Shown: one piece after another, positions 1 to 8,405 of the stretch
Layout: each line of letters starts with the position of its first letter
Position numbering within the stretch: position 1 is the stretch's first letter
NCBI GenBank assembly: GCA_910587135.1
Contig: CAJULF010000009.1
Location: 12,000-75,999, forward strand
From: an uncultured Oscillospiraceae bacterium
GTDB lineage: Bacteria > Bacillota > Clostridia > Oscillospirales > Ruminococcaceae
DNA: 64,000 nucleotides
Direction of reading: 5' to 3'
Made by a program: the position numbers and the translations under genes
Notes under the pieces: generated by a model
What the model was told of the DNA's origin: nothing
Databases searched by the model: none
What the model saw: the letters and a program-made list of their open reading frames with translations, nothing else

Positions 1-405
1 CAGAACCTCAACCGACATTCCGAAAGTGCTGAAAGGCTGATAGCTCATATCGATATCTATCGTGGCGGGGGGCGAACCTGCTATGTTGGCTATCTCATGG
101 TTGAGATTTCCACCCTCTTGTATACCCACAAGCTGATTTATCAGGAAAATAAGGGTACCCGCAAAAATCGCTATCGCGAATATAAGTATTATCTTGCGCG
201 TCTTTTCCATCGCGCCGTCGCTCTTCTGCGGGAACGCCGCCTCCGCGAAGCGCACAAACGCGTTTTTGGGACGTCCCTTTATCTTGTCCTCCTTTTTGCC
301 CTTGGTCTTGGGCGGAGTATAGAAATCCAGCTTGTCAAGGGCAATATCCCTTGACGAAGCGGATTTTTTCTTTTTCTTTGGTTTTTCGGGTTCTAAGTAA
401 GGCAT
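1..405 (-). CDS. Membrane-anchored protein, N-terminal part (possible class B sortase)
   Basis: This reading frame starts at ATG 405 after an AAAGGGG-like ribosome site and runs off the window edge, so only the first 135 codons are visible. The product has a Lys/Pro/Glu-rich cytoplasmic head (about residues 1-80, with a KKKKK run), one membrane segment (about 84-101) and an extracellular start. The layout, a short basic head and one anchor before an outside domain, fits class B sortases, and the window encodes proteins with (S/N)PxTG-like anchors that such an enzyme could use. No catalytic region is visible, so the sortase reading is only a guess. It lies downstream of pncC on the same strand after a 71-bp gap. 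It was preferred to the opposite-strand frame at 97-354, which has no ribosome site. Confidence 0.6.
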   Translation of the reverse strand, partial: MPYLEPEKPKKKKKSASSRDIALDKLDFYTPPKTKGKKEDKIKGRPKNAFVRFAEAAFPQKSDGAMEKTRKIILIFAIAIFAGTLIFLINQLVGIQEGGNLNHEIANIAGSPPATIDIDMSYQPFSTFGMSVEVL

Positions 406-476
406 GGTCTGTTTTCCCCTTTCTTTAATTTAAATTCGGCAACAATATGCGACTGATACTCTTTTAAGCGGTCAGA

Positions 477-1013
477 TTATTGTCCGAGAAGTTCCCCGAT
501 TTTTTTCATCAATATTTCAAGCGCCTTTTCCGCGGAGGCGGCGCGGATATAGTCCCGCGCGGAATATCCCTCACCGCATTTCTGCTCAAAAATATGCCTC
601 GCGGCAAAAGATCCGCCGATGTCGGCGCAGCCGATATAGACCGTCCCCACCGGGTCGCTTTCGGTAGCGCCCGAAGGTCCCGCGATACCCGATGTGGATA
701 TCCCGAAATCCGCGCCCGCGAGCCGCATGACTCCCCGCGCCATTTCCTCCGCACAGCGCACACTGTATTCGGTGCAGACCCTCAGGGTGTCCCCCGACAC
801 TTTCAGAAGCTCCTGCTTTACGCGGTTTGAATAGGCGCACACGCCCAGCTCTATGACAGCCGAGCTGCCCGAAACCGAGGTCAGCGCCGCGGATATCATT
901 CCGCCCGTGCAGCTCTCCGCCGCCGATATCTTCAAACCGTTTTCGGCGCAGATACCGATTATTTCCACCGCAAGCGCGGAGATATTTTTAAGCGTAAGCT
1001 CGTAATCGTTCAT
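477..1013 (-). CDS. pncC: CinA C-terminal domain protein / nicotinamide-nucleotide amidase PncC
   Basis: The 178-residue protein is a stand-alone CinA C-terminal domain. Family members hydrolyse nicotinamide mononucleotide to nicotinate mononucleotide and ammonia, recycling pyridine nucleotides in the cytoplasm. The signature AESCTGG is at residues 32-38, with Ser34 the expected nucleophile, and the family's GIAGPSG motif follows near residue 110. The length is normal for the single-domain form, so it is not a broken full-length CinA. It starts one base after the thiI stop, which suggests co-transcription and coupled translation with thiI. Confidence 0.9.
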   Translation of the reverse strand: MNDYELTLKNISALAVEIIGICAENGLKISAAESCTGGMISAALTSVSGSSAVIELGVCAYSNRVKQELLKVSGDTLRVCTEYSVRCAEEMARGVMRLAGADFGISTSGIAGPSGATESDPVGTVYIGCADIGGSFAARHIFEQKCGEGYSARDYIRAASAEKALEILMKKIGELLGQ

Positions 1014-1014
1014 A

Positions 1015-2208
1015 TCAATTCAGCAAGACCGTTTCCTCTCCGTATTTAAAACGCTTTACCTCGGTTTTCTCCACAGCCTCCTCCACAAGGGCTGTGAAAT
1101 CGAAGCTCTGCTCCGCCGCAAGGATATCCTCATAGCGCGGCTTTGTACGCGGGTGTTTTGGCGAGAACACCGTGCAGCAGTCCTCATAGGGCAATATCGA
1201 TGTTTCGTAAGTGCCTATTCTGCGGGATATCTCGGTTATCTCTATCTTGTCCATTCCGATAACGGGTCGGAAAACGGGATACTCCGCCGCGGCGTTGGTG
1301 CAGTACAGCGCGGAAAGAGTCTGACTCGCCACCTGCGCAACGCTCTCCCCCGTGATAATCGCGCCGTAGCCGTCCCTGGCGCATATCTTATTGGCGATCT
1401 TAACCATCAGACGGCGCATAAGCACCGTGAAATACTCCTCGGGGCAATTGTCGCGCAGCTTTTCCTGTATCTCGGTAAACGGAACGCAGTAAAAAATTAT
1501 ATCCCCACAATAGTTCGTCAGCTCCTCGCAAAGCTTCTCGACCTTCATTCTCGCCCGCTCGGATGTGTAGGGGGGGCTTACATAATGAATGCAGTCCACC
1601 ACCAGACCGCGCTTTGCCATCATATATCCCGCCACGGGGCTGTCAATACCGCCCGACAGCATAAGCAGCGCCTTTCCGCTGCTCCCCACGGGCATTCCGC
1701 CCGCGCCGGTTATGCGCTCCGCCGAAAGATAGGCTCCGTTGTCGCGGATCTCCAGCCGCACGGTTATATCGGGATTATGCACGTCCACCTTAAGGTGCGG
1801 GAACGCTTCCGACACCACGTCGCCAAGATGCTGCTGTATCTGCGGGGAGTTCATCGAAAAAGTCTTGTCCGCGCGCTTTGCTTCCACCTTAAAGCTGCCT
1901 GCGCTCTCCAGCGTGTCGGAAAGATATTCCTTCGCCCCCGCCGCCACCGCGGAAAAATCCTTCGGAAATACGGCGCAGCGCTGTATCGCTCCTATGCCAA
2001 AGATATACCTCAGCTTCTTCACAACAAGCCCGACGTCGATATCCTCCAGAGGAGTAATGTAGATCGTGGACTGCTTGCGGTAATAGTCAAAGCGCCCCAG
2101 CTTCCTTAGGCGGTTCTTTATGTTCTTCTGGAGCATATTCTCAAAAACGTTTCTGTTATCGCCTTTGAGAGCTATCTCCCCGTATTTTACCATTATTATT
2201 TCTTTCAT
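1015..2208 (-). CDS. thiI: tRNA 4-thiouridine synthase ThiI
   Basis: This 397-residue enzyme adenylates U8 of tRNA and inserts sulfur to give 4-thiouridine; in many bacteria it also feeds sulfur to ThiS for thiamine thiazole synthesis. An N-terminal ferredoxin-like/THUMP part (about 1-170) is followed by an ATP pyrophosphatase domain whose PP-loop LSGGIDSP lies near residue 185. The C-terminal rhodanese domain of the E. coli enzyme is absent, as is usual in Firmicutes. There sulfur comes directly from a dedicated cysteine desulfurase, and one is encoded 157 bp upstream on the same strand, the NifZ-ThiI arrangement known from Bacillus. Confidence 0.95.
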   Translation of the reverse strand: MKEIIMVKYGEIALKGDNRNVFENMLQKNIKNRLRKLGRFDYYRKQSTIYITPLEDIDVGLVVKKLRYIFGIGAIQRCAVFPKDFSAVAAGAKEYLSDTLESAGSFKVEAKRADKTFSMNSPQIQQHLGDVVSEAFPHLKVDVHNPDITVRLEIRDNGAYLSAERITGAGGMPVGSSGKALLMLSGGIDSPVAGYMMAKRGLVVDCIHYVSPPYTSERARMKVEKLCEELTNYCGDIIFYCVPFTEIQEKLRDNCPEEYFTVLMRRLMVKIANKICARDGYGAIITGESVAQVASQTLSALYCTNAAAEYPVFRPVIGMDKIEITEISRRIGTYETSILPYEDCCTVFSPKHPRTKPRYEDILAAEQSFDFTALVEEAVEKTEVKRFKYGEETVLLN

Positions 2209-2249
2209 TCGCCACAGCTTCCTTTATTTTTATTTAAAGTTTCCTCACC

Positions 2250-2285
2250 GTACTATCCGATGCTTTGTCGGATAGTACCGACACG
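2250..2285. other. Hairpin between cysteine desulfurase gene and thiI
   Basis: The arms GTACTATCCGA and TCGGATAGTAC (11 bp, short loop) form a strong stem in the 157-bp gap between the two minus-strand genes. No run of T follows on the minus strand, so it is more likely an RNA-processing or stability element than a complete terminator. Confidence 0.4.
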
Positions 2286-2365
2286 CCGCAAAATTCCGTT
2301 TCGCCTCGCCCAACTGCCTTCCGCAGCAGCTTGCGAGAAATTTCCTGCACGGGCTTTACACCGCC

Positions 2366-3472
2366 TTATCTTCTGAATCTTTTAATGCCGTTTTCAATAT
2401 TCTCGCACAGAAAGTCTATATCGCTCTCGCTTGTATCGGCGCACAGCGACACTCTCACCGCGCTGTCCGCGTTCTTGTCCGAAACGCCGAACGCCGCCAG
2501 CACCCCGCTCTTTTTTCCGCGGGAACAGGCAGAGCCGCTGGAAACATATATCTCATTTTCCTCCAGTGCGTGGAGCAATATCTCGGAGCGGATGCCCGAA
2601 ACGCTGAAGTTTATAATATTCGGAAGGCATTTTTCGTCCGAATTCAAACTTATGCCGCTCATTTTCGAGAGATTCTCAAGCAGACGCTTCTTAAGCTCCG
2701 TGAAACGTTCCGCGCTGCCGCGATAGGCTTTTACGGCAGCCTCAAAGCCCGCGATAAGCTCCACGGGTTCCGTGCCCGAGCGAAGGTTTTTCTGCTGACC
2801 GCCGCCCGCAAGCAGCGGCGCAACGCGGATACCCTTTTTCACATAAAGCGCCCCTATACCCTTGAATGCGTGAACCTTGTGCCCCGAAACGCTTATCAGG
2901 TCACCCTCCAACGGCATTTTCAGAAAGCCCTGCACCGCGTCGATATGTACCGCCGTTCTGGGATTTGCCCGCTTCACCAGCCTGTACAGCCTCGCGGTAT
3001 CAACCGCGTAACCCGTTTCGTTGTTGACTGCCATACAGCTTACCATCAGCGTATTTCCGTCGACCGCCTCCGCGAGTGCGCTCACAAAATCCTCATGATC
3101 TTTCGGCGCGAGCCTTATGACCTCACAGCCCCTTGCCTCAAGAATATCAAGTGCTTTTGCCGCGGAGGGGTGCTCTATGGCGGTGGTTACGATTTTCTTT
3201 CCGTTTCGGGAATATTTTTCCGCCGCGCCCAGTATCGCGGTATTATTGCTTTCGGTTGCTCCCGATGTAAAGATAATATCACCCTCGGGAGCGCACTCTC
3301 CGCCAAGCGCGTTCAGTATAGTTCTTTTCGCGGAGCTTAATATCTGCTCCGATAAAATCCCCATTTTATGGAGCGAGCCCGGATTTCCAAACCGCTCTTC
3401 CGCCGCTTTTATAACAGCCTCGCAGCACTCCGCGCATGGCTTGGCGGTCGCCGCGTTATCAAGATATACCAT
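2366..3472 (-). CDS. Cysteine desulfurase (NifS/IscS family, NifZ-like partner of ThiI)
   Basis: This PLP enzyme converts cysteine to alanine and holds the sulfur as a persulfide for transfer, here probably to ThiI. The protein opens with MVYLDNAATAKP, the family's typical first line. SGHKVHAFKG around residue 200 holds the PLP lysine, and SSGSACSRG around residue 320 holds the catalytic cysteine in its mobile loop. The 368-residue length is normal. An in-frame ATG at 3511 would add 13 residues outside the family alignment. The start at 3472 is preferred because it has AAGGA just upstream and begins where homologues begin. Confidence 0.92.
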   Translation of the reverse strand: MVYLDNAATAKPCAECCEAVIKAAEERFGNPGSLHKMGILSEQILSSAKRTILNALGGECAPEGDIIFTSGATESNNTAILGAAEKYSRNGKKIVTTAIEHPSAAKALDILEARGCEVIRLAPKDHEDFVSALAEAVDGNTLMVSCMAVNNETGYAVDTARLYRLVKRANPRTAVHIDAVQGFLKMPLEGDLISVSGHKVHAFKGIGALYVKKGIRVAPLLAGGGQQKNLRSGTEPVELIAGFEAAVKAYRGSAERFTELKKRLLENLSKMSGISLNSDEKCLPNIINFSVSGIRSEILLHALEENEIYVSSGSACSRGKKSGVLAAFGVSDKNADSAVRVSLCADTSESDIDFLCENIENGIKRFRR

Positions 3473-3590
3473 AAATTCCTTTTTCTCCCAAAACACAGCC
3501 ATCAATATCACTGTATAGTTTATATCAGTATATCACATTTTCAAGCTTTTGAACAGGGATTTTTAAAATTTTTCAACATTTTTTCATACT

Positions 3591-3669
3591 GGTTACGGTT
3601 TAATTACAAAACGGTTACAAAAAAGCCGAATTGGTTACACAAAAATAACAGTTTCGCGAATTTGGTTAC
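3591..3669 (+). promoter_or_regulatory. Four GGTTAC boxes upstream of a promoter
   Basis: The hexamer GGTTAC occurs at 3591, 3613, 3633 and 3664, always in direct orientation, and three of the four continue as GGTTACA. Spacings are 22, 20 and 31 bp, so the first three lie on about the same face of the helix. The array ends 17 bp before the -35 element at 3686. This looks like a regulator-binding array. I do not recognise the regulator. Confidence 0.45.
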
Positions 3670-3685
3670 AATCCTGTCATATATG

Positions 3686-3714
3686 TTGATTTTTTTGATT
3701 AAACGTGGTACAAT
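3686..3714 (+). promoter_or_regulatory. Sigma-A promoter for a short transcript
   Basis: TTGATT at 3686-3691 and TACAAT at 3709-3714 are separated by exactly 17 bp. Downstream there is no gene on this strand before a strong hairpin at 3788, which suggests a short non-coding transcript starting near 3721. Confidence 0.6.
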
Positions 3715-3720
3715 ATGTAC

Positions 3721-3823
3721 ATAAACAGAAACCAAGTCTTACAAAAAAAGATACCCATCAATTGTTAATATATCAAATCCTCCAATTCCGAAACCCGCCG
3801 TCTTTATGGACGGCGGGTTTCGG
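3721..3823 (+). ncRNA. Candidate small RNA, about 100 nt
   Basis: The stretch lies between a well-spaced promoter (3686-3714) and a perfect 15-bp GC-rich stem (3788-3802 with 3809-3823) that could end transcription. It contains an A-rich single-stranded segment and no reading frame with a ribosome site; the longest ATG frame, 17 codons, has none. No T-run follows the stem, so the 3' end is uncertain. I do not recognise a known RNA family. Confidence 0.35.
3788..3823. terminator. Perfect 15-bp hairpin at the end of the candidate small RNA
   Basis: Arms at 3788-3802 and 3809-3823 are fully complementary around a TTTATG loop. No T-run follows on either strand. A family A repeat starts one base later, at CAG 3825. 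Confidence 0.45.
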
Positions 3824-3824
3824 T

Positions 3825-4017
3825 CAGCTTGTATATAAAGGTTGACCAAGAGCGAATTATTTAAAAAAATTTCAAAATTTCCGTTAGTCATACTCCGTTA
3901 TGCTACGCTTCACTCCGCATGCCTAACGGAAACCGCACACATTTGCCATTTGGCAAATGTGTGTTTTTTGAAATTTAATATGCCGACATTGCGCGGCAAA
4001 TAGGCTTTTTCCACAGA
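3825..4017 (+). repeat. Family A intergenic element, copy A1 (full length)
   Basis: The copy begins CAGCTTGTATATAAAGG and ends with the inverse of CAGTCTGTGGAAAAAGC, giving imperfect terminal inverted repeats. Inside, AAATTTCAAAA and TTTTTGAAATTT form an outer stem enclosing two hairpins: TTCCGTTAG with CTAACGGAA, and ACACATTTGCC with GGCAAATGTGT. There is no reading frame. It is non-autonomous and MITE-like in appearance. Confidence 0.75.
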
Positions 4018-4028
4018 CTGGGTCAACC

Positions 4029-4200
4029 TATATATTAAGGTTGGCTTAGAGCGGATTATTAAAAAATTTCAAAATTTCCGCCGGTCATACTCCGTTCCGC
4101 TGCGCTTCACTTTGCATGACCGGCGGAAACCGCGCTGCATTTGCCATTCGGAAAATGCGCGACTTTTTGAAATTTAACGCGTCGACATTGCGTTAAAACC
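4029..4200 (+). repeat. Family A intergenic element, copy A2
   Basis: A second head-to-tail copy directly follows A1. Its first hairpin has arms TTCCGCCGGTCAT and ATGACCGGCGGAA, different in sequence from A1 but still perfectly paired. The second hairpin is imperfect (TGCATTTGCC against GGAAAATGCG). The far end is eroded and stops six bases before the rubredoxin stop codon. Confidence 0.7.
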
Positions 4201-4205
4201 AGTGT

Positions 4206-4385
4206 TTACTCAACCGCTTCCTCTATTTCCTCGCGGGAACCGAAATAGTCCTTTGTCAGCCCGCATACGGGGCAGTGCCAGTCATCGGGAATATCCTCAA
4301 ACTTAGTACCCGGAGCGATTCCGTCCGCAGGACAGCCAAGCTCCTCATTATAAAGATAACCGCAGGGGCATAAATATTGTTCCAT
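4206..4385 (-). CDS. Rubredoxin
   Basis: This is a 59-residue electron carrier with one iron bound by four cysteines. The C-terminal half is canonical: GIAPGTKFEDIPDDWHCPVC followed by GLTKDYF. The N-terminal metal knuckle reads LCPCGYLY, that is Cys-X-Cys-Gly rather than the usual Cys-X-X-Cys-Gly. The start at 4385 is chosen because AAAGGAAG lies nine bases upstream; an in-frame ATG 18 bases earlier overlaps that ribosome site. In an anaerobe the protein probably supports peroxide or oxygen detoxification or other redox partners. It stands alone between repeats and a divergent promoter region. Confidence 0.88.
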   Translation of the reverse strand: MEQYLCPCGYLYNEELGCPADGIAPGTKFEDIPDDWHCPVCGLTKDYFGSREEIEEAVE

Positions 4386-4591
4386 TACTACACTTCCTTT
4401 CATTCCGCGCCTTGTAAGCGCACGACGTCTGTTCCCGCCGATTTTTCGGCATTGCGAACAGGCTTTGAGATTATTTTGCGCCGCAGCTCCGAAAATATGA
4501 CAAAACAGCTCTTTGCATATGTTTCCGAAATTGGTTAATATTAACGTAAAAACCCAACAATAAACTTGTCATTCCTCACAAAACCCCGATG

Positions 4592-4646
4592 AAAAAAGTC
4601 GGTTTTTTGACGAAAGAGAAAAAATCGTGAGAAAACGACTTTTTTT
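4592..4646 (+). terminator. Terminator-like hairpin just before the polysaccharide promoter
   Basis: AAAAAAGTCG(G)TTTT at 4592-4606 pairs with AAAACGACTTTTTT at 4632-4645, and the right arm merges into a T-run. No plus-strand gene lies upstream, so it probably insulates the following promoter from read-through. I see nothing else in the stretch 4404-4590. Confidence 0.5.
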
Positions 4647-4647
4647 G

Positions 4648-4676
4648 TTGCATAAAAGCCCGATTTGTGTTATACT
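4648..4676 (+). promoter_or_regulatory. Promoter of the sugar transferase / polymerase operon
   Basis: TTGCAT (4648-4653) and TATACT (4671-4676) are 17 bp apart. The start of transcription is expected near 4683, about 105 bases before the ATG at 4789. The -35 hexamer follows directly on the T-run of the hairpin. Confidence 0.7.
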
Positions 4677-4788
4677 AATGCTGGACATCTGCGTCCGCAC
4701 AAATTTTTGTTGGCATTTTTTGACATGACAGGTAAACCATCGGGCAGCGCCGCGGAAAATCGCCGCTGCCACAGGAAGGGCTGCTGTA

Positions 4789-6225
4789 ATGATAAAGGAA
4801 AACCAAAAGCTGTTTAACAGGCTTAATGTAATCACCGACGCCGTCGCTGCTTTCGCCGCCGTCACCCTCTCTTACCTGCTGGTATTTCATGTGTTGGAAT
4901 TTGAGGAAAATTTTCCGCTGATAGATTACATAAAGCTTTCAATTATTTTTGCACCCGTTCAGATAATTACCTTCGGGTGCATGGGTCTTTACGACTCATT
5001 CAGGACAAAAACCTTTGTCCATGAAATGGGCAAGCTTGTCCGCGCCTTCGTGGTGAACGGGATCATGATGGTCACCATGCTATACATAATCCGGCTGTTT
5101 GATTTTTCCCGCTGGGCGCTGTTTATATTTCTGGCGCTGGATCTGGCAATCGTTGCCACAAAGCGCTTTATAATGCGAAAAGCGCTGAAAAGCGCCAGAA
5201 GCATCGGATACAACAAGAAGTATGTCGTTCTTGTCGGCAGCGGTCAATCGGCGCGGGAATATCTGACGGCGGTTTCCGAGGACAAATCCCTTGGACTGGA
5301 CTGCGTGGGTTATGTGGGACGTAAGGGTACGCTCGATTCAAAATGGCTGGGAGATTATGAGGATATAGTTTCGGTGCTTGACGCGCGGAATTACGATGAA
5401 GTGGTCTGCGCACTGGGCGGCGATGAGAACACCGAGCTTAAGCGAATCGTAGAAGCGTGCGAACTTACGGGAACAAAAATTTCCGTAATTCCCGTAATTT
5501 ACAAATATATGTCCGGAACTCCGTCAATCGACGTCGTGAACGGAATCCCATTGATGAATATAAGGCGCATTCCGCTGGATAATATAGGAAACGCCTTTGT
5601 GAAACGGGCTACGGATATTGTGGGTTCTCTGATCCTGATTGCCCTGTCCTCTCCGATAATGCTTATTTCGGCAATTATCATAAAAATAACAATGGGCGGA
5701 AAAGTAATTTTTCGCCAGAAACGAGTGGGGCTCAACAAAAAAATCTTTGTGATGTACAAGCTCAAATCCATGCGGGACAACGAGCAGTCCGAAACAGCCT
5801 GGAGCACCGACAGCGACCCCCGCAAGACCCGTTTCGGCGCGCTGATAAGAAAACTGTCGATAGACGAGCTTCCGCAATTGTTCAACGTGCTGAAAGGAAA
5901 TATGAGCCTTGTCGGTCCGCGTCCCGAAATACCCTACTATGTGGAAAACTTTAAAGACAGCGTGCCGCTGTACATGATAAAACATCAGGTAAAGCCGGGA
6001 ATGACGGGACTGGCACAGGTAAACGGATATCGGGGGGATACCTCAATAGAAAAACGAATAGAATTCGATATCCACTACATAGAAAACTGGTCGTATTTCC
6101 TGGACCTGTCAATACTTATGAAAACAGTATTCTGCTTTATGAATAAGGAAAAGCTGAAAACAGAAAAGAACGATCCTTCCCAACGAAACGGAGAAAAGCT
6201 TAATGAACGAACAGAAAAAAACTGA
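4789..6225 (+). CDS. Polyprenyl-phosphate sugar-1-phosphate transferase (WcaJ/PssY-like)
   Basis: The 478-residue membrane enzyme should start a surface polysaccharide by moving a sugar-1-phosphate from a nucleotide sugar to undecaprenyl phosphate. Four N-terminal membrane helices (about 12-120) precede a Rossmann-like CoA-binding region (about 140-260). A hydrophobic segment (about 278-300) leads into the catalytic domain, with KRATDIVGS, the IFRQKRVG motif, the DELPQLFNVLKGNMSLVGPR signature and KPGMTGLAQVNG. All are typical of the bacterial sugar transferase family. It overlaps the next gene by 23 bp. The sugar specificity cannot be read from sequence. Confidence 0.92.
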   Translation: MIKENQKLFNRLNVITDAVAAFAAVTLSYLLVFHVLEFEENFPLIDYIKLSIIFAPVQIITFGCMGLYDSFRTKTFVHEMGKLVRAFVVNGIMMVTMLYIIRLFDFSRWALFIFLALDLAIVATKRFIMRKALKSARSIGYNKKYVVLVGSGQSAREYLTAVSEDKSLGLDCVGYVGRKGTLDSKWLGDYEDIVSVLDARNYDEVVCALGGDENTELKRIVEACELTGTKISVIPVIYKYMSGTPSIDVVNGIPLMNIRRIPLDNIGNAFVKRATDIVGSLILIALSSPIMLISAIIIKITMGGKVIFRQKRVGLNKKIFVMYKLKSMRDNEQSETAWSTDSDPRKTRFGALIRKLSIDELPQLFNVLKGNMSLVGPRPEIPYYVENFKDSVPLYMIKHQVKPGMTGLAQVNGYRGDTSIEKRIEFDIHYIENWSYFLDLSILMKTVFCFMNKEKLKTEKNDPSQRNGEKLNERTEKN

Positions 6226-8335
6226 CCTTACAGCGCTTGCCATATTTTTTCCTGCGGTAATAGCTCTGGCAATAATACCTACCATTATGTATGTAACGTT
6301 GGTATTCTCGCAGCTGACCGACACTTACAGATATTTCCGCGGAACACCCGTTGACGACGGTTACCTGTTTCTGGACATCTACTCTCAGGGCAAGGCGTTT
6401 GCCGTGGTTGTAATAGCGATAATCATGATGGTTCTGGCGCTGATTTGCTGTATCTATCTTTTCAGGCGCATTGAAAAGCGTTCGCTGGTATTTGTGGGAC
6501 TGTCTGTCGTTTATGTGTTAATGACGCTTATTTCCGCGCTGTGCTCGGAATACAGAGAAATTGCGCTTTGGGGACAGTTTGACCGCGCTGAGGGATTTTT
6601 TACCACCGCATGCTATTTCGTAATATTTCTTTTTTCCATGTATTCTTTCAAAACCACAAAGAATTTCCGCTATGTTGTTTTCGCGCTGTTCTTCTGTGTG
6701 GGAGTCAACACTGTTCTGGGTATTTTCCAGTTCACCGGAAACAGCCTTGAAACCAAGGATTGGTTTTTCAACCTTATCGTTGACAAAAAGTACGCGGACG
6801 CAATTTCAATTGACTCAAGCGTAAACAGCAAGTCACTGCTCGGCGCGCTGTATAACTATAACTATGTCGGCAGCTTTACGGGTCTGGCGATACCGCTTTT
6901 TTCAACCATGGCGATCTTTGACAAAAAAATCCTCCATAAGGTTTTTTACATCATATTTGATATGATGGCGCTTTTCATGCTTATGGGAAGTACCGTAAGA
7001 AGCGGTGTTGTTGCGGTTGCCGCCGCAATTGTTGTTGGAATTTTCCTGTTCTTCCGTCTTATACTCAAGCGTTGGAAAATCGCTGTGGGAGCTTTGGGGG
7101 CTGCGGTTCTGCTGCTGGTGGCGGGTAACCTCATCACAGAGGGAGCTTTTTTCAGGAGAGTTTCCACGCTGTTGGGAGATATGATTCAAGTCGTTGCTCC
7201 CGCAGAAGAAAAGACAGATCTGTTTGACAGCTTACCCGTAAGGGAGATACTTCATAACAAGGACGGCAGTGTTACGCTGATAACACAGGGTGACGAAATG
7301 AACATCGGCTTCAACGAGGCTGAGAACCGCTATATCTTTACCGACAAAGAAGGCAGCGAGATAAATGTTTCCGTTGCCGGCGACGGAGTTATATCCAGCG
7401 CCGACGAGCGTTACAGCAGAATAAGCTTTGAAGTGTACAGCGACTCCGAAACGCTTTCTGACGGCAGCGTAATGTATATGTGGTTTGACGGCAACGCCCG
7501 CTCAGTTCTTACATTCGGACTTTTCGGCGGAAAGAATATTCACCTGGTAGACAATAAAATTGCTGACAGAATAGAGCCTGAAAACGCAGAGCATATCGGA
7601 TTTGAGGGGAAGGAGCTTGTGGGCTCTTCAAGAGGTTATATCTGGTCGCGTACCATTCCCCTGCTTAAAAACTGTATCCTTATCGGCTACGGGGCGGACA
7701 CATTTGCTTATGTGTTCCCGCAGCAGGATTTCCTCGCGAAATACTATTCCTATGCGGAGGGCTTTTATATCACCGTCGACAAGCCCCATAATCTGTATTT
7801 GCAGATTTTCATTTCCAATGGTCTTATAGCGCTTATTGCCTTTATAGGCATTTGCCTGTTTTATCTTGTGGACTGTCTGCGGCTTTACGCACTTCGTAAG
7901 GAATACCGTATCGAGCAGGTATACGGCGCGGCGGTCATGCTTGCCGTTGTGGGATATCTTACGGCGGGAATGTTCAATGACTCGGTAGTGTCAGTCGCAC
8001 CGATGTTCTGGATACTTCTGGGAGTTGGCTGTGCGCTTAACACTATCAACCGCCGCCTTGACAGGAATATCCCCGAGGAAGGTACCGAGCCTGCTGCGGA
8101 AACTGTCAAAACGATTTCCGCACCGGAGACCGTGTCAGATGACGAGGCTAAGAATATCGCCATGCGCCTGCGCGAAAATGCCGCAGCCAAAAAAGCTGCG
8201 GCAGCGGAAGCCCAAAAAGCCGAAAGGGAGGCTCACCCCGTTACAAAATCCGATATAGAAGCGCTTACCGCCAGGATCAAGGCATACACCGACAAAGAAA
8301 GCGACAATACGGAAAGAAAGGATACCGATACATAA
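6203..8335 (+). CDS. O-antigen ligase/polymerase (Wzy_C) family membrane protein
   Basis: This 710-residue polytopic protein probably polymerises or transfers the glycan begun by the upstream transferase. About a dozen membrane helices are visible. A long outside insertion (about residues 330-480) interrupts them. The Wzy_C-like loop region follows, with SSRGYIWSRTIPLLKNCILI and YADKPHN-type motifs near 475-535. After the last helix there is an Ala/Lys/Glu-rich cytoplasmic tail (about 615-710) with coiled-coil character, an unusual addition for this family. The gene overlaps the sugar transferase, so the two form a minimal initiation/polymerisation unit. No glycosyltransferase genes are adjacent; they must be elsewhere. 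Confidence 0.85.
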   Translation: MNEQKKTDLTALAIFFPAVIALAIIPTIMYVTLVFSQLTDTYRYFRGTPVDDGYLFLDIYSQGKAFAVVVIAIIMMVLALICCIYLFRRIEKRSLVFVGLSVVYVLMTLISALCSEYREIALWGQFDRAEGFFTTACYFVIFLFSMYSFKTTKNFRYVVFALFFCVGVNTVLGIFQFTGNSLETKDWFFNLIVDKKYADAISIDSSVNSKSLLGALYNYNYVGSFTGLAIPLFSTMAIFDKKILHKVFYIIFDMMALFMLMGSTVRSGVVAVAAAIVVGIFLFFRLILKRWKIAVGALGAAVLLLVAGNLITEGAFFRRVSTLLGDMIQVVAPAEEKTDLFDSLPVREILHNKDGSVTLITQGDEMNIGFNEAENRYIFTDKEGSEINVSVAGDGVISSADERYSRISFEVYSDSETLSDGSVMYMWFDGNARSVLTFGLFGGKNIHLVDNKIADRIEPENAEHIGFEGKELVGSSRGYIWSRTIPLLKNCILIGYGADTFAYVFPQQDFLAKYYSYAEGFYITVDKPHNLYLQIFISNGLIALIAFIGICLFYLVDCLRLYALRKEYRIEQVYGAAVMLAVVGYLTAGMFNDSVVSVAPMFWILLGVGCALNTINRRLDRNIPEEGTEPAAETVKTISAPETVSDDEAKNIAMRLRENAAAKKAAAAEAQKAEREAHPVTKSDIEALTARIKAYTDKESDNTERKDTDT

Positions 8336-8405
8336 CTTAATCGAAATTTTCCGCAGATTTTTGCGTAAGATTTTGTAAATGCACGGCTTTAACGCTGAGG
8401 TTTAT

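Noticed and set aside
97..354. Plus-strand frame of 85 codons at the window start
   Set aside because: It has no ribosome site, and the opposite strand carries a better gene with a ribosome site, charged head and membrane anchor.
1015..2208. ThiI as a truncated gene because the rhodanese domain is missing
   Set aside because: The short form is normal in Firmicutes that have a neighbouring dedicated cysteine desulfurase, which is present here.
3825..4200. Family A repeats as insertion sequences
   Set aside because: No copy has a transposase frame; they can only be non-autonomous elements.
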